Source: Microbacterium oxydans
Lineage (GTDB): Bacteria; Actinomycetota; Actinomycetes; Actinomycetales; Microbacteriaceae
NCBI RefSeq assembly: GCF_900095745.1
Contig: NZ_FMIR01000006.1
Coordinates: 1 to 64,000 of the forward strand
Direction: 5' to 3'
DNA: 64,000 nt
Shown one piece after another: positions 1-8,518 of the stretch. The notes beneath the pieces are model-generated. The model ran no database searches. It had not been told where the DNA came from and was given only the letters and a program-made list of their open reading frames with translations. A program made the translations under genes and the position numbers. How positions within the stretch are numbered: position 1 is the first letter of the stretch; each line of letters begins with the position of its first letter.

Positions 1-26
1 GGGTGGGGCAGGGGGTGGCTGAGGGT

Positions 27-851
27 TCAGCCCTTCAGACCGCCGGCGAATCCCTGGATGATGTACTTCTGCAGGAAGAAGTACGCGATCAGGATCGGGG
101 CGGCTGAGATCAGGAGCGCGGCGAAGACCGCCGGCCAGTCGGCGTGATACGTGCGCACGAATCCGCTGATGCGCACGGGCAGTGTCTCGTTGCCGGTTCC
201 GGAGAGGAACAGCAGCGGGATGAAGAAGCTGTTCCAGATCGAGATCACGTTGAGGATGGCGACGGTGCCGATCGCGGGCCGCAGCAGCGGGACCACGATG
301 TGCCAGAAGGTGCGGATCGGACCGCATCCGTCGAGGGATGCCGCCTCCTCGAAGTCGCGTGGGCTCTCGCGCAGGAACATGGTGATGATGAACACGGCGA
401 ACGGGATCGAGCTGCCGGCCCCGGCGAGGATCACCGAGAGCAGGCTGCCGTTGAGGCCGAGGTCGCGGATGCTCAGGAACAGCGGCAGCACGCCGAGCTG
501 CGCGGGCACGACCAGCCCGACCATGAAGAGGTAGAACATCCCCCGCGACCAGCGGGAGCCGAGCCGCGCCAGCGGATAGGCGGCGAGCGAGGCCGCCACG
601 AGCACCAGCACGATGCTGACCACGGCCACGACGGCACTGTTCATGAGAGCGGCGCCCAGGTGGCCGTCCTCCCACGCGCGGCCGAAGTTCTCAACGCTGT
701 ACTGGCCCGAGATGACGAACGCGCCGGTCGGGTTGTGCGGTGCCTTGAGCGAGAGGTTGACGAGGGCGAAGAGCGGCAGCAGGAAGACGGCCGCGACTGC
801 CCACAGTGCGATCTCGAGCGTGAGGGTGCGCCCCGTGTATCGGTTGATCAT
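27..851 (-). CDS. Carbohydrate ABC transporter permease (MalG type)
   Basis: Inner-membrane subunit of a binding-protein-dependent sugar importer. The 274-residue product has about six hydrophobic segments and the EAA loop typical of the MalG/CUT1 family (EEAASLDGCGP followed by the hydrophobic LLRPA stretch) that docks on the ATPase. It ends in the family-typical GGLKG tail. The ATG is chosen because it overlaps the stop of the upstream permease by 4 nt (ATGA), indicating translational coupling. The longer reading frame upstream of this start is a shadow of that permease. No binding protein or ATPase gene lies on the right-hand side, so either may sit left of the window; CUT1 systems often share a distant MsmK-type ATPase. 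Substrate unknown; the neighbouring uronate dehydrogenase hints at uronates (inference). Confidence 0.93.
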   Translation of the reverse strand: MINRYTGRTLTLEIALWAVAAVFLLPLFALVNLSLKAPHNPTGAFVISGQYSVENFGRAWEDGHLGAALMNSAVVAVVSIVLVLVAASLAAYPLARLGSRWSRGMFYLFMVGLVVPAQLGVLPLFLSIRDLGLNGSLLSVILAGAGSSIPFAVFIITMFLRESPRDFEEAASLDGCGPIRTFWHIVVPLLRPAIGTVAILNVISIWNSFFIPLLFLSGTGNETLPVRISGFVRTYHADWPAVFAALLISAAPILIAYFFLQKYIIQGFAGGLKG

Positions 852-1783
852 CGGTCGACCTGCTTCGAAGTGAGGCGGTATTGGACTGTGGCGAGCACCG
901 CGACGACGATCGCCATCACCGTGGCGAGCGCGGTGGCGTAGGGCACGTCGCCTCCTTGGAATCCGACCTTGTACACGACGGTCGAGATGGTCTCCGTGGC
1001 CCGAGCAGGTCCGCCGCCGGTCATCGCGTACACCTGGTCGAACTGGGCGAGGCCGTTGATGAGCGTCAGGAGCAGGTTGATGACGACCGCTCCGTTGATG
1101 AGCGGCAGCACGACGGAGAAGAATCGGCGCACGGGACCCGCACCGTCGATCACGGCGGCCTCGATCACCTCGGAGGGCAGCGCCTTGAGACCTGCGAGAT
1201 AGATGACCATCGAGAAGCCCGTGAACTGCCACAGGTACGCGACGCAGACGGCGCCGAGCGCGAACTGCGGATCGCCCAGCCAGTTCTGCTGCAGCGAGTC
1301 GAGTCCGAGGGCTCCGAGCACGGCGTTGACGCCGCCAGTCGGCGCGAGGAGGTAGCTCCAGATGTATCCGCACACGAGCGGGGTCAGGACCACCGGGGCG
1401 AAGAAGATCGTGCGCAGCAGCCCGCCACTCTTGACGACTGTGTTGAGCGCGAGTGCGAGCAGCAGGCCGAGACCGTTCTGCAGGATCATCGTGACCGCGG
1501 CGAACACGAACGTGTTCACCAGGGCCGCTGTCGCGAGCGGGTCCGTGAACACCTCGACGAAGTTGCCGAACCCGATGAGGTCGAAGTCGGCGCTGATCCC
1601 GTCCCAGTCCGAGAAGGCGAAGACGGTGCCGCGCGCCGAGGGCACGAGTGTGACGAAGGCGTAGAGGAGGAGCGCGGGAACGATGAACCAGAGCGGAACG
1701 TGGGCACCACGCCACCGCCGTCGACGAGCGGGTGCGAAGGCACTCCTCATCGGTGGTGCGGTCTTCTGTTCGGCATTGAACAT
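848..1783 (-). CDS. Carbohydrate ABC transporter permease (MalF type)
   Basis: Partner permease of the preceding gene, 311 residues with an Arg-rich cytoplasmic N terminus, six predicted membrane segments and the EAA loop (EAAVIDGAGP, then RRFFSVVLPL). The ATG beginning MFNAEQK is preferred because GGGAG lies 11-12 nt upstream; in-frame extension further upstream lacks membrane or permease features. It is the first gene of the visible leftward operon and is divergent from an AraC-family gene, which probably controls it. A sugar-binding protein normally precedes MalF-type genes; here it is absent, so the solute-binding component must be encoded elsewhere, perhaps further left. Confidence 0.92.
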   Translation of the reverse strand: MFNAEQKTAPPMRSAFAPARRRRWRGAHVPLWFIVPALLLYAFVTLVPSARGTVFAFSDWDGISADFDLIGFGNFVEVFTDPLATAALVNTFVFAAVTMILQNGLGLLLALALNTVVKSGGLLRTIFFAPVVLTPLVCGYIWSYLLAPTGGVNAVLGALGLDSLQQNWLGDPQFALGAVCVAYLWQFTGFSMVIYLAGLKALPSEVIEAAVIDGAGPVRRFFSVVLPLINGAVVINLLLTLINGLAQFDQVYAMTGGGPARATETISTVVYKVGFQGGDVPYATALATVMAIVVAVLATVQYRLTSKQVDR

Positions 1784-1864
1784 GCGTGTACTGCTCCCTG
1801 AGTTCTCGCGTCGTCGCCCAGCGGGGGATATCGACAATCCTGTCCGGCGCTCCGTGCCGCTGCC

Positions 1865-1893
1865 AGCACGATGCTGTTCATCACTAGCACGAT
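1865..1893. promoter_or_regulatory. Candidate AraC-type operator: two AGCACGAT direct repeats, 21 bp apart
   Basis: AGCACGAT occurs at 1865-1872 and again at 1886-1893, exactly two helical turns apart, in the 155-bp divergent region between the permease operon and the AraC-family gene. AraC/XylS regulators usually bind tandem direct half-sites with about 21-bp spacing. The repeat is seen; binding is inferred. The left copy also overlaps a short CAGCA-cga-TGCTG dyad. Confidence 0.45.
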
Positions 1894-1938
1894 CCTCGCG
1901 GGTGTCTTCTCCGATGAGGTCCGCTATGTCAGTGTGGG

Positions 1939-2808
1939 GTGGTGGTCGTCCGTTACCCCTCCATCCAGCGCTACGAGGTCTTCCGCGCCGGCGCCCTCCC
2001 CATCGCCTCGAACGACGTGCCCGCTCTGGGCGGCATCCCCGAGCACACCCACGACTACCTGGAGATCGCGGTGGTGTCCCGGGGAACCGGGGTGCACGTG
2101 ACACGTGAGGGGCGTCTGCCCATCGCGCGCGGGTCGGTCATCATCATCCGTCCGGGCTCCTGGCATGCCTATCGTGACACCGATGAGCTGTGGACCTTCA
2201 ACCTCTATCTGGCTCCGGAGCTCCTGCTTCGCGAGCTCTCCTGGATCGTCGAGTATCCCGATCTGGCGCGCGCTCTGCTCGGCGGCGAACCCAATCTCGG
2301 CGAGTTCGACGAGGAGTCGTGCGCGCGGGTGCTGAGCTGGCTCGAGCAGATCACGCAGCACTCGCGCACGGTTCACGCGCCCACACTGATCGGTCTGGCG
2401 ACCTGCGTGCTCGACTCCTTCAGCACCCTCGCGCTCTCCCCGCAGCCGGCGACGGATAGCACGATCGCGCGCTCGGTCATCACGATGATGAATCTCATGC
2501 AGGACGATCTCAGCGCCCGCTGGACGATCGCCGACCTGAGCAGGGTCGCGAACTTCTCGCCCGCGGTGGTGCATCGGGTGTTCAAGACGCATGTCGGCAT
2601 CTCCCCCATGGCGTGGCTCACCCGCGCACGGGGCGAAGCGGCCGCGACGCAGCTCGCTCTCACCGACAAGAGCGTCTCCGAGGTCGGCCAAACCGTCGGA
2701 TGGGACGACGCGAACTATGCGAGCCGGCGCTTCCGCGCGCTCTACGGCCTCACTCCCAGCGAGTACCGGAGCCGCTTTCAGCGCGACGACGCCGCGATCC
2801 TCCGCTGA
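1939..2808 (+). CDS. AraC family transcriptional regulator
   Basis: 289 residues. The N-terminal half is a cupin-like ligand-sensing domain (HTHDYLEIAVVSRGTG, around residues 36-52, then the GSVIIIRPG strand). The C-terminal ~100 residues carry two helix-turn-helix motifs, the second ending in the AraC/XylS signature (VSEVGQTVGWDDANYASRRFRALYG shortened here: GWDDANYASRRFRALYG, followed by TPSEYR). It probably senses a sugar and activates the divergent permease operon. The start is uncertain: two consecutive GTG codons (1939, 1942) precede VVRYPS and the best Shine-Dalgarno-like GATGAGGT is ~19 nt away. Converges on the SDR gene 25 nt downstream. Confidence 0.93.
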   Translation: MVVVRYPSIQRYEVFRAGALPIASNDVPALGGIPEHTHDYLEIAVVSRGTGVHVTREGRLPIARGSVIIIRPGSWHAYRDTDELWTFNLYLAPELLLRELSWIVEYPDLARALLGGEPNLGEFDEESCARVLSWLEQITQHSRTVHAPTLIGLATCVLDSFSTLALSPQPATDSTIARSVITMMNLMQDDLSARWTIADLSRVANFSPAVVHRVFKTHVGISPMAWLTRARGEAAATQLALTDKSVSEVGQTVGWDDANYASRRFRALYGLTPSEYRSRFQRDDAAILR

Positions 2809-2833
2809 GTCGCCCGCGTCTCCCCGCCGGCGC

Positions 2834-3628
2834 TCACGCCCGCCGGAACCGGGCGGCCAGCGTCGGGTCGACATCGACATCGCCGAAGGATGCCGTCCAC
2901 GCCCCGTCCACCGCGATCGATTCGCCGCTCAGGTACGGAGCCTCGTCGGAGAGCAGGAACGCGGTCACCGCGGCCACCTCTTCGGATCGGGCGATGCGTC
3001 CCATCGGCGGCCCTTCGGCGAGTCCACGCTCTTCGGCGGCGGGGTCGGGGGCTGCGGCGATCTTCGCTTCGAGGTGCGGGGTGCGCACACCGCCGGGAGC
3101 CACGGTGTTGGCACGGATACCGAGTCGGCCGTAGCTCACCGCCACGCTGCGGGTCAGCGCGTCGATGCCGCCCTTGGTGAATTCGTAGGCCGCGTGGTCG
3201 GGGTGGCTGGCGCGGCCGTGGATCGAGCCGACGTTGACGATCGCCCCGGCGAGGCCCTGATCGATGAAGGCCGATACTGCGGTCGAGCAGCCCCAGATGT
3301 ATCCGAAGCCGTTGATGTCGAGGACCTCGCGCACGACGCTCTCGTCGAGCTCGTGCAGCGGGGTGTGCTTTGTGATGCCGGCGTTGTTCACCCAACCGGC
3401 CAGGGGCGCCCGTGCGATCGCTGCCTCTGCGGCCCGCTGGTGGACGGCGCGGTCGGAGGCGTCACCGAGAACGACCTCGGCCACGATCCCCTCCTCGAGC
3501 GTGCCCGATCCCGGAGACCGCTCCAGCCCCACGACGATCCATCCGTCGGCGGTGAGTCGCTCGGCGATGGCGCGGCCGATGCCCTTTCCGCTGCCGGTCA
3601 CCACGACGCTGCGTGCGGATTCGGTCAT
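2834..3628 (-). CDS. SDR family NAD(P)-dependent oxidoreductase
   Basis: Classical short-chain dehydrogenase/reductase, 264 residues. It shows the cofactor-binding TGSGKGIG near residue 11, NNAG in the middle, a Ser before the catalytic YEFTK (Y-x-x-x-K), and the family-typical ending with LSGESIAVDGAW. Soluble, cytoplasmic. Substrate cannot be read from the sequence; with a uronate dehydrogenase-like gene divergent from it and sugar transport genes nearby, oxidation of a sugar or sugar acid is plausible. A 12-bp palindrome lies ~46 bp upstream of the start and may be its operator. Confidence 0.9.
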   Translation of the reverse strand: MTESARSVVVTGSGKGIGRAIAERLTADGWIVVGLERSPGSGTLEEGIVAEVVLGDASDRAVHQRAAEAAIARAPLAGWVNNAGITKHTPLHELDESVVREVLDINGFGYIWGCSTAVSAFIDQGLAGAIVNVGSIHGRASHPDHAAYEFTKGGIDALTRSVAVSYGRLGIRANTVAPGGVRTPHLEAKIAAAPDPAAEERGLAEGPPMGRIARSEEVAAVTAFLLSDEAPYLSGESIAVDGAWTASFGDVDVDPTLAARFRRA

Positions 3629-3673
3629 GATGTGTCCCTCTCGGCGCTGAAGTGGGTCGGATGCACTTCCCGT

Positions 3674-3685
3674 TTGCTATAGCAA
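3674..3685. promoter_or_regulatory. Perfect 12-bp palindrome TTGCTATAGCAA, candidate operator
   Basis: A perfect, AT-rich dyad in otherwise GC-rich DNA, 46 bp upstream of the SDR start and 145 bp upstream of the uronate dehydrogenase start. Position fits a repressor site for the SDR promoter. The cognate regulator is unknown; the AraC protein normally uses direct repeats, so a GntR- or LacI-type protein from elsewhere is more likely (inference). Confidence 0.4.
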
Positions 3686-3829
3686 TCACGAGCATAGCCG
3701 GGAGGGTGGTCGTCAGCGCAAGCGGATCAGCCTCGAACACTGCCGAGGGTGAGCCCCACGCTAGCCCGCGGCCGCTCGGATGCTCCACGATCCGGCCGCC
3801 ACCCCTCGAACCGCGGGTAGCATCCGACC

Positions 3830-4615
3830 ATGATCACTGGAAGCCGTTGGGTCGTCACGGGTGCTGCGGGAACCATCGGATCAGCGCTGCGCGCCGCCCT
3901 CGCGGAACAGCAGGTCGAGCTGGTGTCCACCGACATCCGCCCGACGTCGCCGGTCGGCCCCGATGACTCCGTCACGGAGATGGACCTCGGCGACCTGGAG
4001 TCACTCGTCGAGCTGTTCGCCGGCGCCGACGGCGTCATCCATCTCGGCGGGATCGCCGACGAGGCTGACTTCCACGACCTGGCCGAGGTGAACATCGTCG
4101 GGACTTACCACGTCCTGGAGGCCGCTCGACGTGCCGGAGTTCCCCGAGTGGTCTTCGCGAGCAGCAACCGCCTGACAGGGATGTATCCCTCCGGCGAGCG
4201 CGTCTCGCCGGAGATGCCGCCCCGGCCCGACGGCTTCTACGGGGTGGCGAAGGTGGCGGGCGAAGCGCTCTGCCGGCTCTACGCCGACAAGTTCGGCATC
4301 AGCACCGTCTCGGTGCGCATCGGCAGCTATGAGCAGCGACCGGGGTCCGCGCGCGAACAGCGCACCTGGCTCAGCCCTGCGGATGCGGTGCGCGCGTTCC
4401 TCGCCGCGATGACCACCACCGAGCACACGGCCGTCTTCTACGCCGTGTCCGCGAACACGACGCGCTGGTGGGATCTCGACGCGGGAGCGTCGATCGGCTT
4501 CACGCCGCAGGACGATGCCGCCGACTGGGGTGCCGAAGAGCCGCTCGATGCGTCGATGCCGCAGGGCGGGACGTACGCGAGTGCGGAGTACTCGACCGAC
4601 CGGATGCGCCGGTAA
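3830..4615 (+). CDS. NAD-dependent uronate dehydrogenase-like protein
   Basis: 261-residue extended-SDR epimerase/dehydratase family protein. The Rossmann motif TGAAGTIG is near residue 10. The layout matches bacterial uronate dehydrogenase (EC 1.1.1.203), which oxidises galacturonate or glucuronate to the aldarolactone: GVIHLGGI, the FASSNRLTGMYPSGE loop, RPDGFYGVAKVAGE with catalytic Tyr and Lys, VRIGS, and a TTRWWD segment. These resemblances are recalled from the Agrobacterium Udh family, not aligned. The start is ATG at 3830. Monocistronic; 68 nt separate it from the sigma-factor start. Alternative: an NAD-dependent sugar epimerase of related fold. Confidence 0.8.
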   Translation: MITGSRWVVTGAAGTIGSALRAALAEQQVELVSTDIRPTSPVGPDDSVTEMDLGDLESLVELFAGADGVIHLGGIADEADFHDLAEVNIVGTYHVLEAARRAGVPRVVFASSNRLTGMYPSGERVSPEMPPRPDGFYGVAKVAGEALCRLYADKFGISTVSVRIGSYEQRPGSAREQRTWLSPADAVRAFLAAMTTTEHTAVFYAVSANTTRWWDLDAGASIGFTPQDDAADWGAEEPLDASMPQGGTYASAEYSTDRMRR

Positions 4616-4683
4616 TCGCGCGGCCCGGCTCGATCCCACAGGGAGGGATGGAACCGGATGCCGGCGGGAGACGAATAACCAGT

Positions 4684-5310
4684 GTGAGCAACGACAACGA
4701 CATCATCCGTGAATCGTTCGACGCCGCGGAGCGATTCTCCGAGATCTTCGAACGACATATCGACGCGGTCTCCGGCTATGTCGCGCGCCGCGTCGGACCG
4801 GCGGCGAGAGACGACGTCGTGAGCGAGACCTTCCTGATCGCGTTCCGCAAGCGCGGGCGCTACGACATGTCCCGGCCATCGGCGCTGCCGTGGCTGATGG
4901 GCATCGCGACGAACGTCCTCGGCCAGCATCGCCGCGCACAGGCCCAGCACTGGCGAGCTCTGCAGGCGTCCGTCGCCCAGAGCGACCCGATCGCCGCGGA
5001 CGACCACGATCGATCGACTGCACAGCTCGATGCGGCCGGTGAGATCGAGCGCCTCTATCCGCGGATCGCAGCCCTCTCCGCCCGCGATCGGGAAGTGCTC
5101 TTCCTGCACGCGTGGGGAGACCTCACCTACGAGCAGATCGCCGCCGCGCTGCGGATCCCCGTCGGCACCGTCCGATCGAGACTGAGCCGCATCCGCACCA
5201 AACTCGCGGCCCCACCGCCGTCGCCACCGCCGAAGGTTCCCCATGAGCCCCGGCCCGCGACCGCACACATCCGACTTGCTGAGAAAGAGATCATCCATGG
5301 ACATCCTTGA
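4684..5310 (+). CDS. RNA polymerase sigma-70 family factor (ECF-like)
   Basis: 208-residue sigma factor. Region 2 occupies about residues 20-85 (ERHIDAVSGYVARRVG, DVVSETFLIAFRKRG, LPWLMGIATNVLGQHRR). Region 4 is near residues 127-170 (LSARDREVLFLHAWGDLTYEQIAAAL, given here in part: REVLFLHAWGDLTYEQ, then VGTVRSRLSRIRTKL). The GTG start is chosen because SNDNDIIRE begins the conserved fold and GGCGGGAG lies 13 nt upstream; the longer in-frame extension reads through the intergenic DNA and is Arg/Gly-rich noise. The 3' end overlaps the companion gene by 14 nt, so the two are co-translated. Target promoters unknown. Confidence 0.88.
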   Translation: MSNDNDIIRESFDAAERFSEIFERHIDAVSGYVARRVGPAARDDVVSETFLIAFRKRGRYDMSRPSALPWLMGIATNVLGQHRRAQAQHWRALQASVAQSDPIAADDHDRSTAQLDAAGEIERLYPRIAALSARDREVLFLHAWGDLTYEQIAAALRIPVGTVRSRLSRIRTKLAAPPPSPPPKVPHEPRPATAHIRLAEKEIIHGHP

Positions 5311-6415
5311 CACGGTGCGCGAGATGAAGCCCACCTACCCCGCGTCTTCGCAGGCTCCCCGTCGCGCCCTCCACCAGGAGATCGCCCGGTCGCGACGCCG
5401 ACGCCCCGTCGGACGCATCGTCGCGGTGGCACTGGCAGGCACGGCCGTCGCCGCGGTGGCGGTGACAGCCACCGTCCTCACTCCCCCGGGAGTCGTCGGC
5501 CAGCCGCAGGCGGCCTCAGCATCGACGTACCTCAACGAGACCGCGGCCTCCATCCGCGCCGCCGTCGCCGCGCCGATGGAAGTGACGATCACGACGCGGC
5601 ACCTGGGCATGATCGGCGGCCCGAACGAGAAGTTCCTGCCGTTCGGGAACCTCAGGACGGATGCGACGGCCGCCGTCCTCACCGAGTCGAGCGCGACCTA
5701 TCTCAGCGCGACCGACGGCACATACTCGCTCACCGGCCGCACCGATTTCCATGCCGCGGAGCTGTTCGGGAACGAGGCAAAGGTCGAGCGGGCGTGGACG
5801 GGCTACTACGGCGCGGCATATCCGATCGGCGCGGCTCCTGCAACGTCAACCGAGGTCGAGCCGGGCGCGGGCGATGCGACGCTTCCCGTCTCCCCCACGG
5901 ACTTCCCCGCCGACCCGGCGGCATTCCTCGCCGCGTGGGAGCGTGGCATGGAATCGCAGCTCGTCGCTGAGAAGGCTGCCGCGGCGAAGATGCCCCAGGA
6001 CGGCGAGCCCGAGACCAACGGGCTGTACGCGAGCATCGAGGAGCGGCTCGCGATACCGGCCGCCGAGCACATGCTGAACGAGCTCGGGCATTCGGTGCCC
6101 ATCCTGACGGCATCCCCCGAGTATCGAGCGACGTTCCTCGAGGCGCTCGCGCTGGCCGACGGGATCACCGTCGAAGACGGCGCCACCGCCGACAAAGTGC
6201 TCGTCTACGAGACCGACGACGCCCGGTTCCGACTGACGGTCAACCCCGAGGCGGGCGCCATCGTCAAGATCGAGAAGTTCCTGCTCCGCGTGCTCCCGGC
6301 GCCGTGGAGCAACCACACGAAGGACGACCCGCTCGTCGAGGTCGGAACGGCACCGTTCCTGCCGGAGGGAGTGGCGGACTTCTCCGCATCCTTCACGACT
6401 GCACCTGCGGACTGA
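5297..6415 (+). CDS. Membrane-anchored protein paired with the sigma factor (possible anti-sigma)
   Basis: 372 residues starting MDILDTVREM, with GAGAAAGAG upstream; a longer start in the same frame would lie deeper inside the sigma gene. A short cytoplasmic N terminus (residues 1-39, Arg-rich RSRRRRPVGR) is followed by one membrane helix (about 40-62) and a ~310-residue outside domain. This is the architecture of the companion proteins found beside many actinobacterial sigma factors (often labelled CU044_5270-like). The N terminus lacks the HxxxCxxC zinc anti-sigma motif, so anti-sigma function is an inference from gene pairing only. A strong hairpin follows the stop. Confidence 0.8.
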   Translation: MDILDTVREMKPTYPASSQAPRRALHQEIARSRRRRPVGRIVAVALAGTAVAAVAVTATVLTPPGVVGQPQAASASTYLNETAASIRAAVAAPMEVTITTRHLGMIGGPNEKFLPFGNLRTDATAAVLTESSATYLSATDGTYSLTGRTDFHAAELFGNEAKVERAWTGYYGAAYPIGAAPATSTEVEPGAGDATLPVSPTDFPADPAAFLAAWERGMESQLVAEKAAAAKMPQDGEPETNGLYASIEERLAIPAAEHMLNELGHSVPILTASPEYRATFLEALALADGITVEDGATADKVLVYETDDARFRLTVNPEAGAIVKIEKFLLRVLPAPWSNHTKDDPLVEVGTAPFLPEGVADFSASFTTAPAD

Positions 6416-6429
6416 CGCGTCCGCCCCTC

Positions 6430-6467
6430 GTGCCCTTCTCATCCGCGATGCCGGGTGAGGAGGGCAC
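6430..6467. terminator. Bidirectional hairpin terminator
   Basis: GTGCCCTTCTCA (6430-6441) pairs with TGAGGAGGGCAC (6456-6467) with one mismatch and a 14-nt loop. It sits between the convergent ends of the sigma-factor operon and the LacI gene. Confidence 0.6.
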
Positions 6468-6539
6468 GTCGCCGTTCACGGCACGGTTGCCCGCGTCTCA
6501 GCGCGAGGACGGGTTCACCGGCTCCTCCGCTTCACACGC

Positions 6540-7580
6540 TCATCTGAGCGCGATCGCGCCCAGCCCGTCGGAGGCGACCGCTCCTGACGACATGCCCGGA
6601 ACGAGGACGCACGGCTGATAGCTGACGCCCGGCTGCCGGGCTGCGGGGTCGTCCGCCAGCAATGCCTCGGCTGCCACTCGCCCCAGGCTGTTCAGCTGAG
6701 GATCCACCGAGGTGAGGAATCGATCGGGGCTCCCGCTGTACTTCGACCAGTTGTCGTAGCCGACCAGTGCGACGTCTTCCGGGACCCGGACCCCGGCCTG
6801 TTCGAACGCACGGGTGACGCCCAGAGCGATGTAGTCGTTGCCGCAGAACACGGCGTCGAACTCGCCCCGCCGTTCGAGCAGCTCAAGACCGGCCCGGTAG
6901 CCCCACGGAATGGTCCAGTCACCGAACAGGGGTTCCGACAGCGCGATCTCGATGCCGGCTGCGGCGAGCTCGGCACGAAAACCGCTCAGACGATCCTGGA
7001 CCGCCCGCGAATACTCCATCGCGGTCACATGCGCGATCCTCGTTCTCCCCTGGCGAAGGAGGTGCGCGGCGGCCAGGCGCCCTGCCTGCGCATCGTCCGG
7101 GAGAAAGCACGTGTCCTCGGGGTTGTCCGAGACTCCGAAGACATGGATCACCGGCGTCTGGAACGACTCCGATATCGAGGGGAACGGAACGTCCGTGCCG
7201 TCACCCACCACGATGATCCCGTCGACTCGACGGGCTTGCAGAGTGCGGAGATTGTCCGGCCGGGCAGCGGCGTTGTCCTCATCGTCGTAGACGAGCACGG
7301 CGACGTCGTGCTTGCTGAGTTCGGCGATGATCCCGGTGATGACCGGAGTCGAGAAGTTGCCGGATGCCTTCTGGGCGAGAACACCGACCGTGAAACTGCG
7401 CCCGAGCGCGAACGACTGCGCGAGCGCATTGGGCCTGAAGTCCAGTCGTGCCGCGGCCTCATGGATGCGCTGCCGCGTCTCGACGGATACGTGTCCGCCG
7501 CCGTTGAGCACGCGCGAGGCCGTGGGCACAGAGACACCCGACTCTGCCGCGACATCCTTCAAGGTCACCGGCCGCCTCAT
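6540..7580 (-). CDS. LacI family transcriptional regulator of the glycan locus
   Basis: 346 residues with an N-terminal LacI helix-turn-helix (VTLKDVAAESGVSVPTASRV, residues 5-24, and the hinge-proximal RPNALAQSFALGRS) followed by a periplasmic-binding-protein-like sugar domain ending in a C-terminal lobe with VALVGYDNW. It is the last gene of the leftward binding protein-permease-permease operon (64 nt after the second permease). It most likely represses both that operon and the divergent GH29/GH2 genes through the TTAGGTAACCGGTTGCCTAA site, with an imported oligosaccharide or its product as inducer. Regulation is inferred from position and operator type. Confidence 0.93.
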   Translation of the reverse strand: MRRPVTLKDVAAESGVSVPTASRVLNGGGHVSVETRQRIHEAAARLDFRPNALAQSFALGRSFTVGVLAQKASGNFSTPVITGIIAELSKHDVAVLVYDDEDNAAARPDNLRTLQARRVDGIIVVGDGTDVPFPSISESFQTPVIHVFGVSDNPEDTCFLPDDAQAGRLAAAHLLRQGRTRIAHVTAMEYSRAVQDRLSGFRAELAAAGIEIALSEPLFGDWTIPWGYRAGLELLERRGEFDAVFCGNDYIALGVTRAFEQAGVRVPEDVALVGYDNWSKYSGSPDRFLTSVDPQLNSLGRVAAEALLADDPAARQPGVSYQPCVLVPGMSSGAVASDGLGAIALR

Positions 7581-7644
7581 CGCGCTCCTTCCCGATCCCT
7601 CATCCTCTCAGGATCCCACGAGCCGCCGAGCACCGCTCATCTGG

Positions 7645-8514
7645 TCAGGTCTTCACGGCACCCGCCGACATGCCGGCGACGACGTAGCGCTGCAGGAAGC
7701 TGAACACCAGGATCAGCGGCAGGACGCCGAGAAGCGCCGCCGGGAACAGCGTCGTCGGCTCCACCGTGTTCGGGTCGATCAGGGCATAGGCGTTCGCCAT
7801 GATCGTGCGGTTCTGCTCGCCCTGGAGGAACACGAGAGGAACGATGAGGTCGTTCCACACGACCAGGCTGATGAACGTCACCAGCGTCGCGGTCACGGGC
7901 GCGAGCAGTGGGAAGATCACGACGAAGAAGATCCGCAGCGGACCCGCACCATCGATCGCCGCGGCCTCCTCCAGCTCGGTCGGCACCTGGCGCATGAAGC
8001 TGGTGTAGAAGAACACGGCGATCGGAAGGTTCATGGCCGTGTAGACGAGGATCACGCTGAGATGCGTGCCCAGGATGTGCAGATCCCGGATCATCAGGTA
8101 CAGCGGTGCGATGAGCACATAGATCGGGATGGTGGTCCCGATGATGAACACGCGGTAGGTGGTGTTCGTCCAGGAGCGCCCGATCCGGCTCAGCGGGTAG
8201 CTGGCCATGGCGCCGAAGGCGACGGTCAGCACGCAGGAGCACACCAGGATGATGAGGGTGTTCGCGACGCTCTGCGCGTAGTTGATGCGCTGGAACGCAT
8301 CCACGACGTTGTCGAGCGTGAGGTGTTCGGGCCAGCCGAGCGGATTCGCCGACACGTCAGCGGCCGGTCGGATCGCGGTCAGCACGGCGAACGCGAACGG
8401 GGTCACGAGCAGTGCGACGCCGATGATGAGCCCGATGTCGCCGAGCCGGCGTTTGCCGGCGTTCCACAGGCGGTGGTCGCGTGACCGGGCCGGGGCGGGG
8501 AGAGATGCGGACAT
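7645..8514 (-). CDS. Carbohydrate ABC transporter permease (MalG type)
   Basis: 289 residues with six membrane segments and the EAA loop (ELEEAAAIDGAGP, then LLAPVTA). It starts 4 nt after the stop of the MalF-type partner; the N terminus MSASLPAPARSRD is basic and cytoplasmic. Third gene of the operon encoding a sugar importer; no ATPase is encoded here, as is usual for CUT1 systems sharing a multi-purpose ATPase. Substrate probably a mannose- or fucose-containing oligosaccharide, given the glycosidases across the operator. Confidence 0.93.
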   Translation of the reverse strand: MSASLPAPARSRDHRLWNAGKRRLGDIGLIIGVALLVTPFAFAVLTAIRPAADVSANPLGWPEHLTLDNVVDAFQRINYAQSVANTLIILVCSCVLTVAFGAMASYPLSRIGRSWTNTTYRVFIIGTTIPIYVLIAPLYLMIRDLHILGTHLSVILVYTAMNLPIAVFFYTSFMRQVPTELEEAAAIDGAGPLRIFFVVIFPLLAPVTATLVTFISLVVWNDLIVPLVFLQGEQNRTIMANAYALIDPNTVEPTTLFPAALLGVLPLILVFSFLQRYVVAGMSAGAVKT

Positions 8515-8518
8515 GGAT

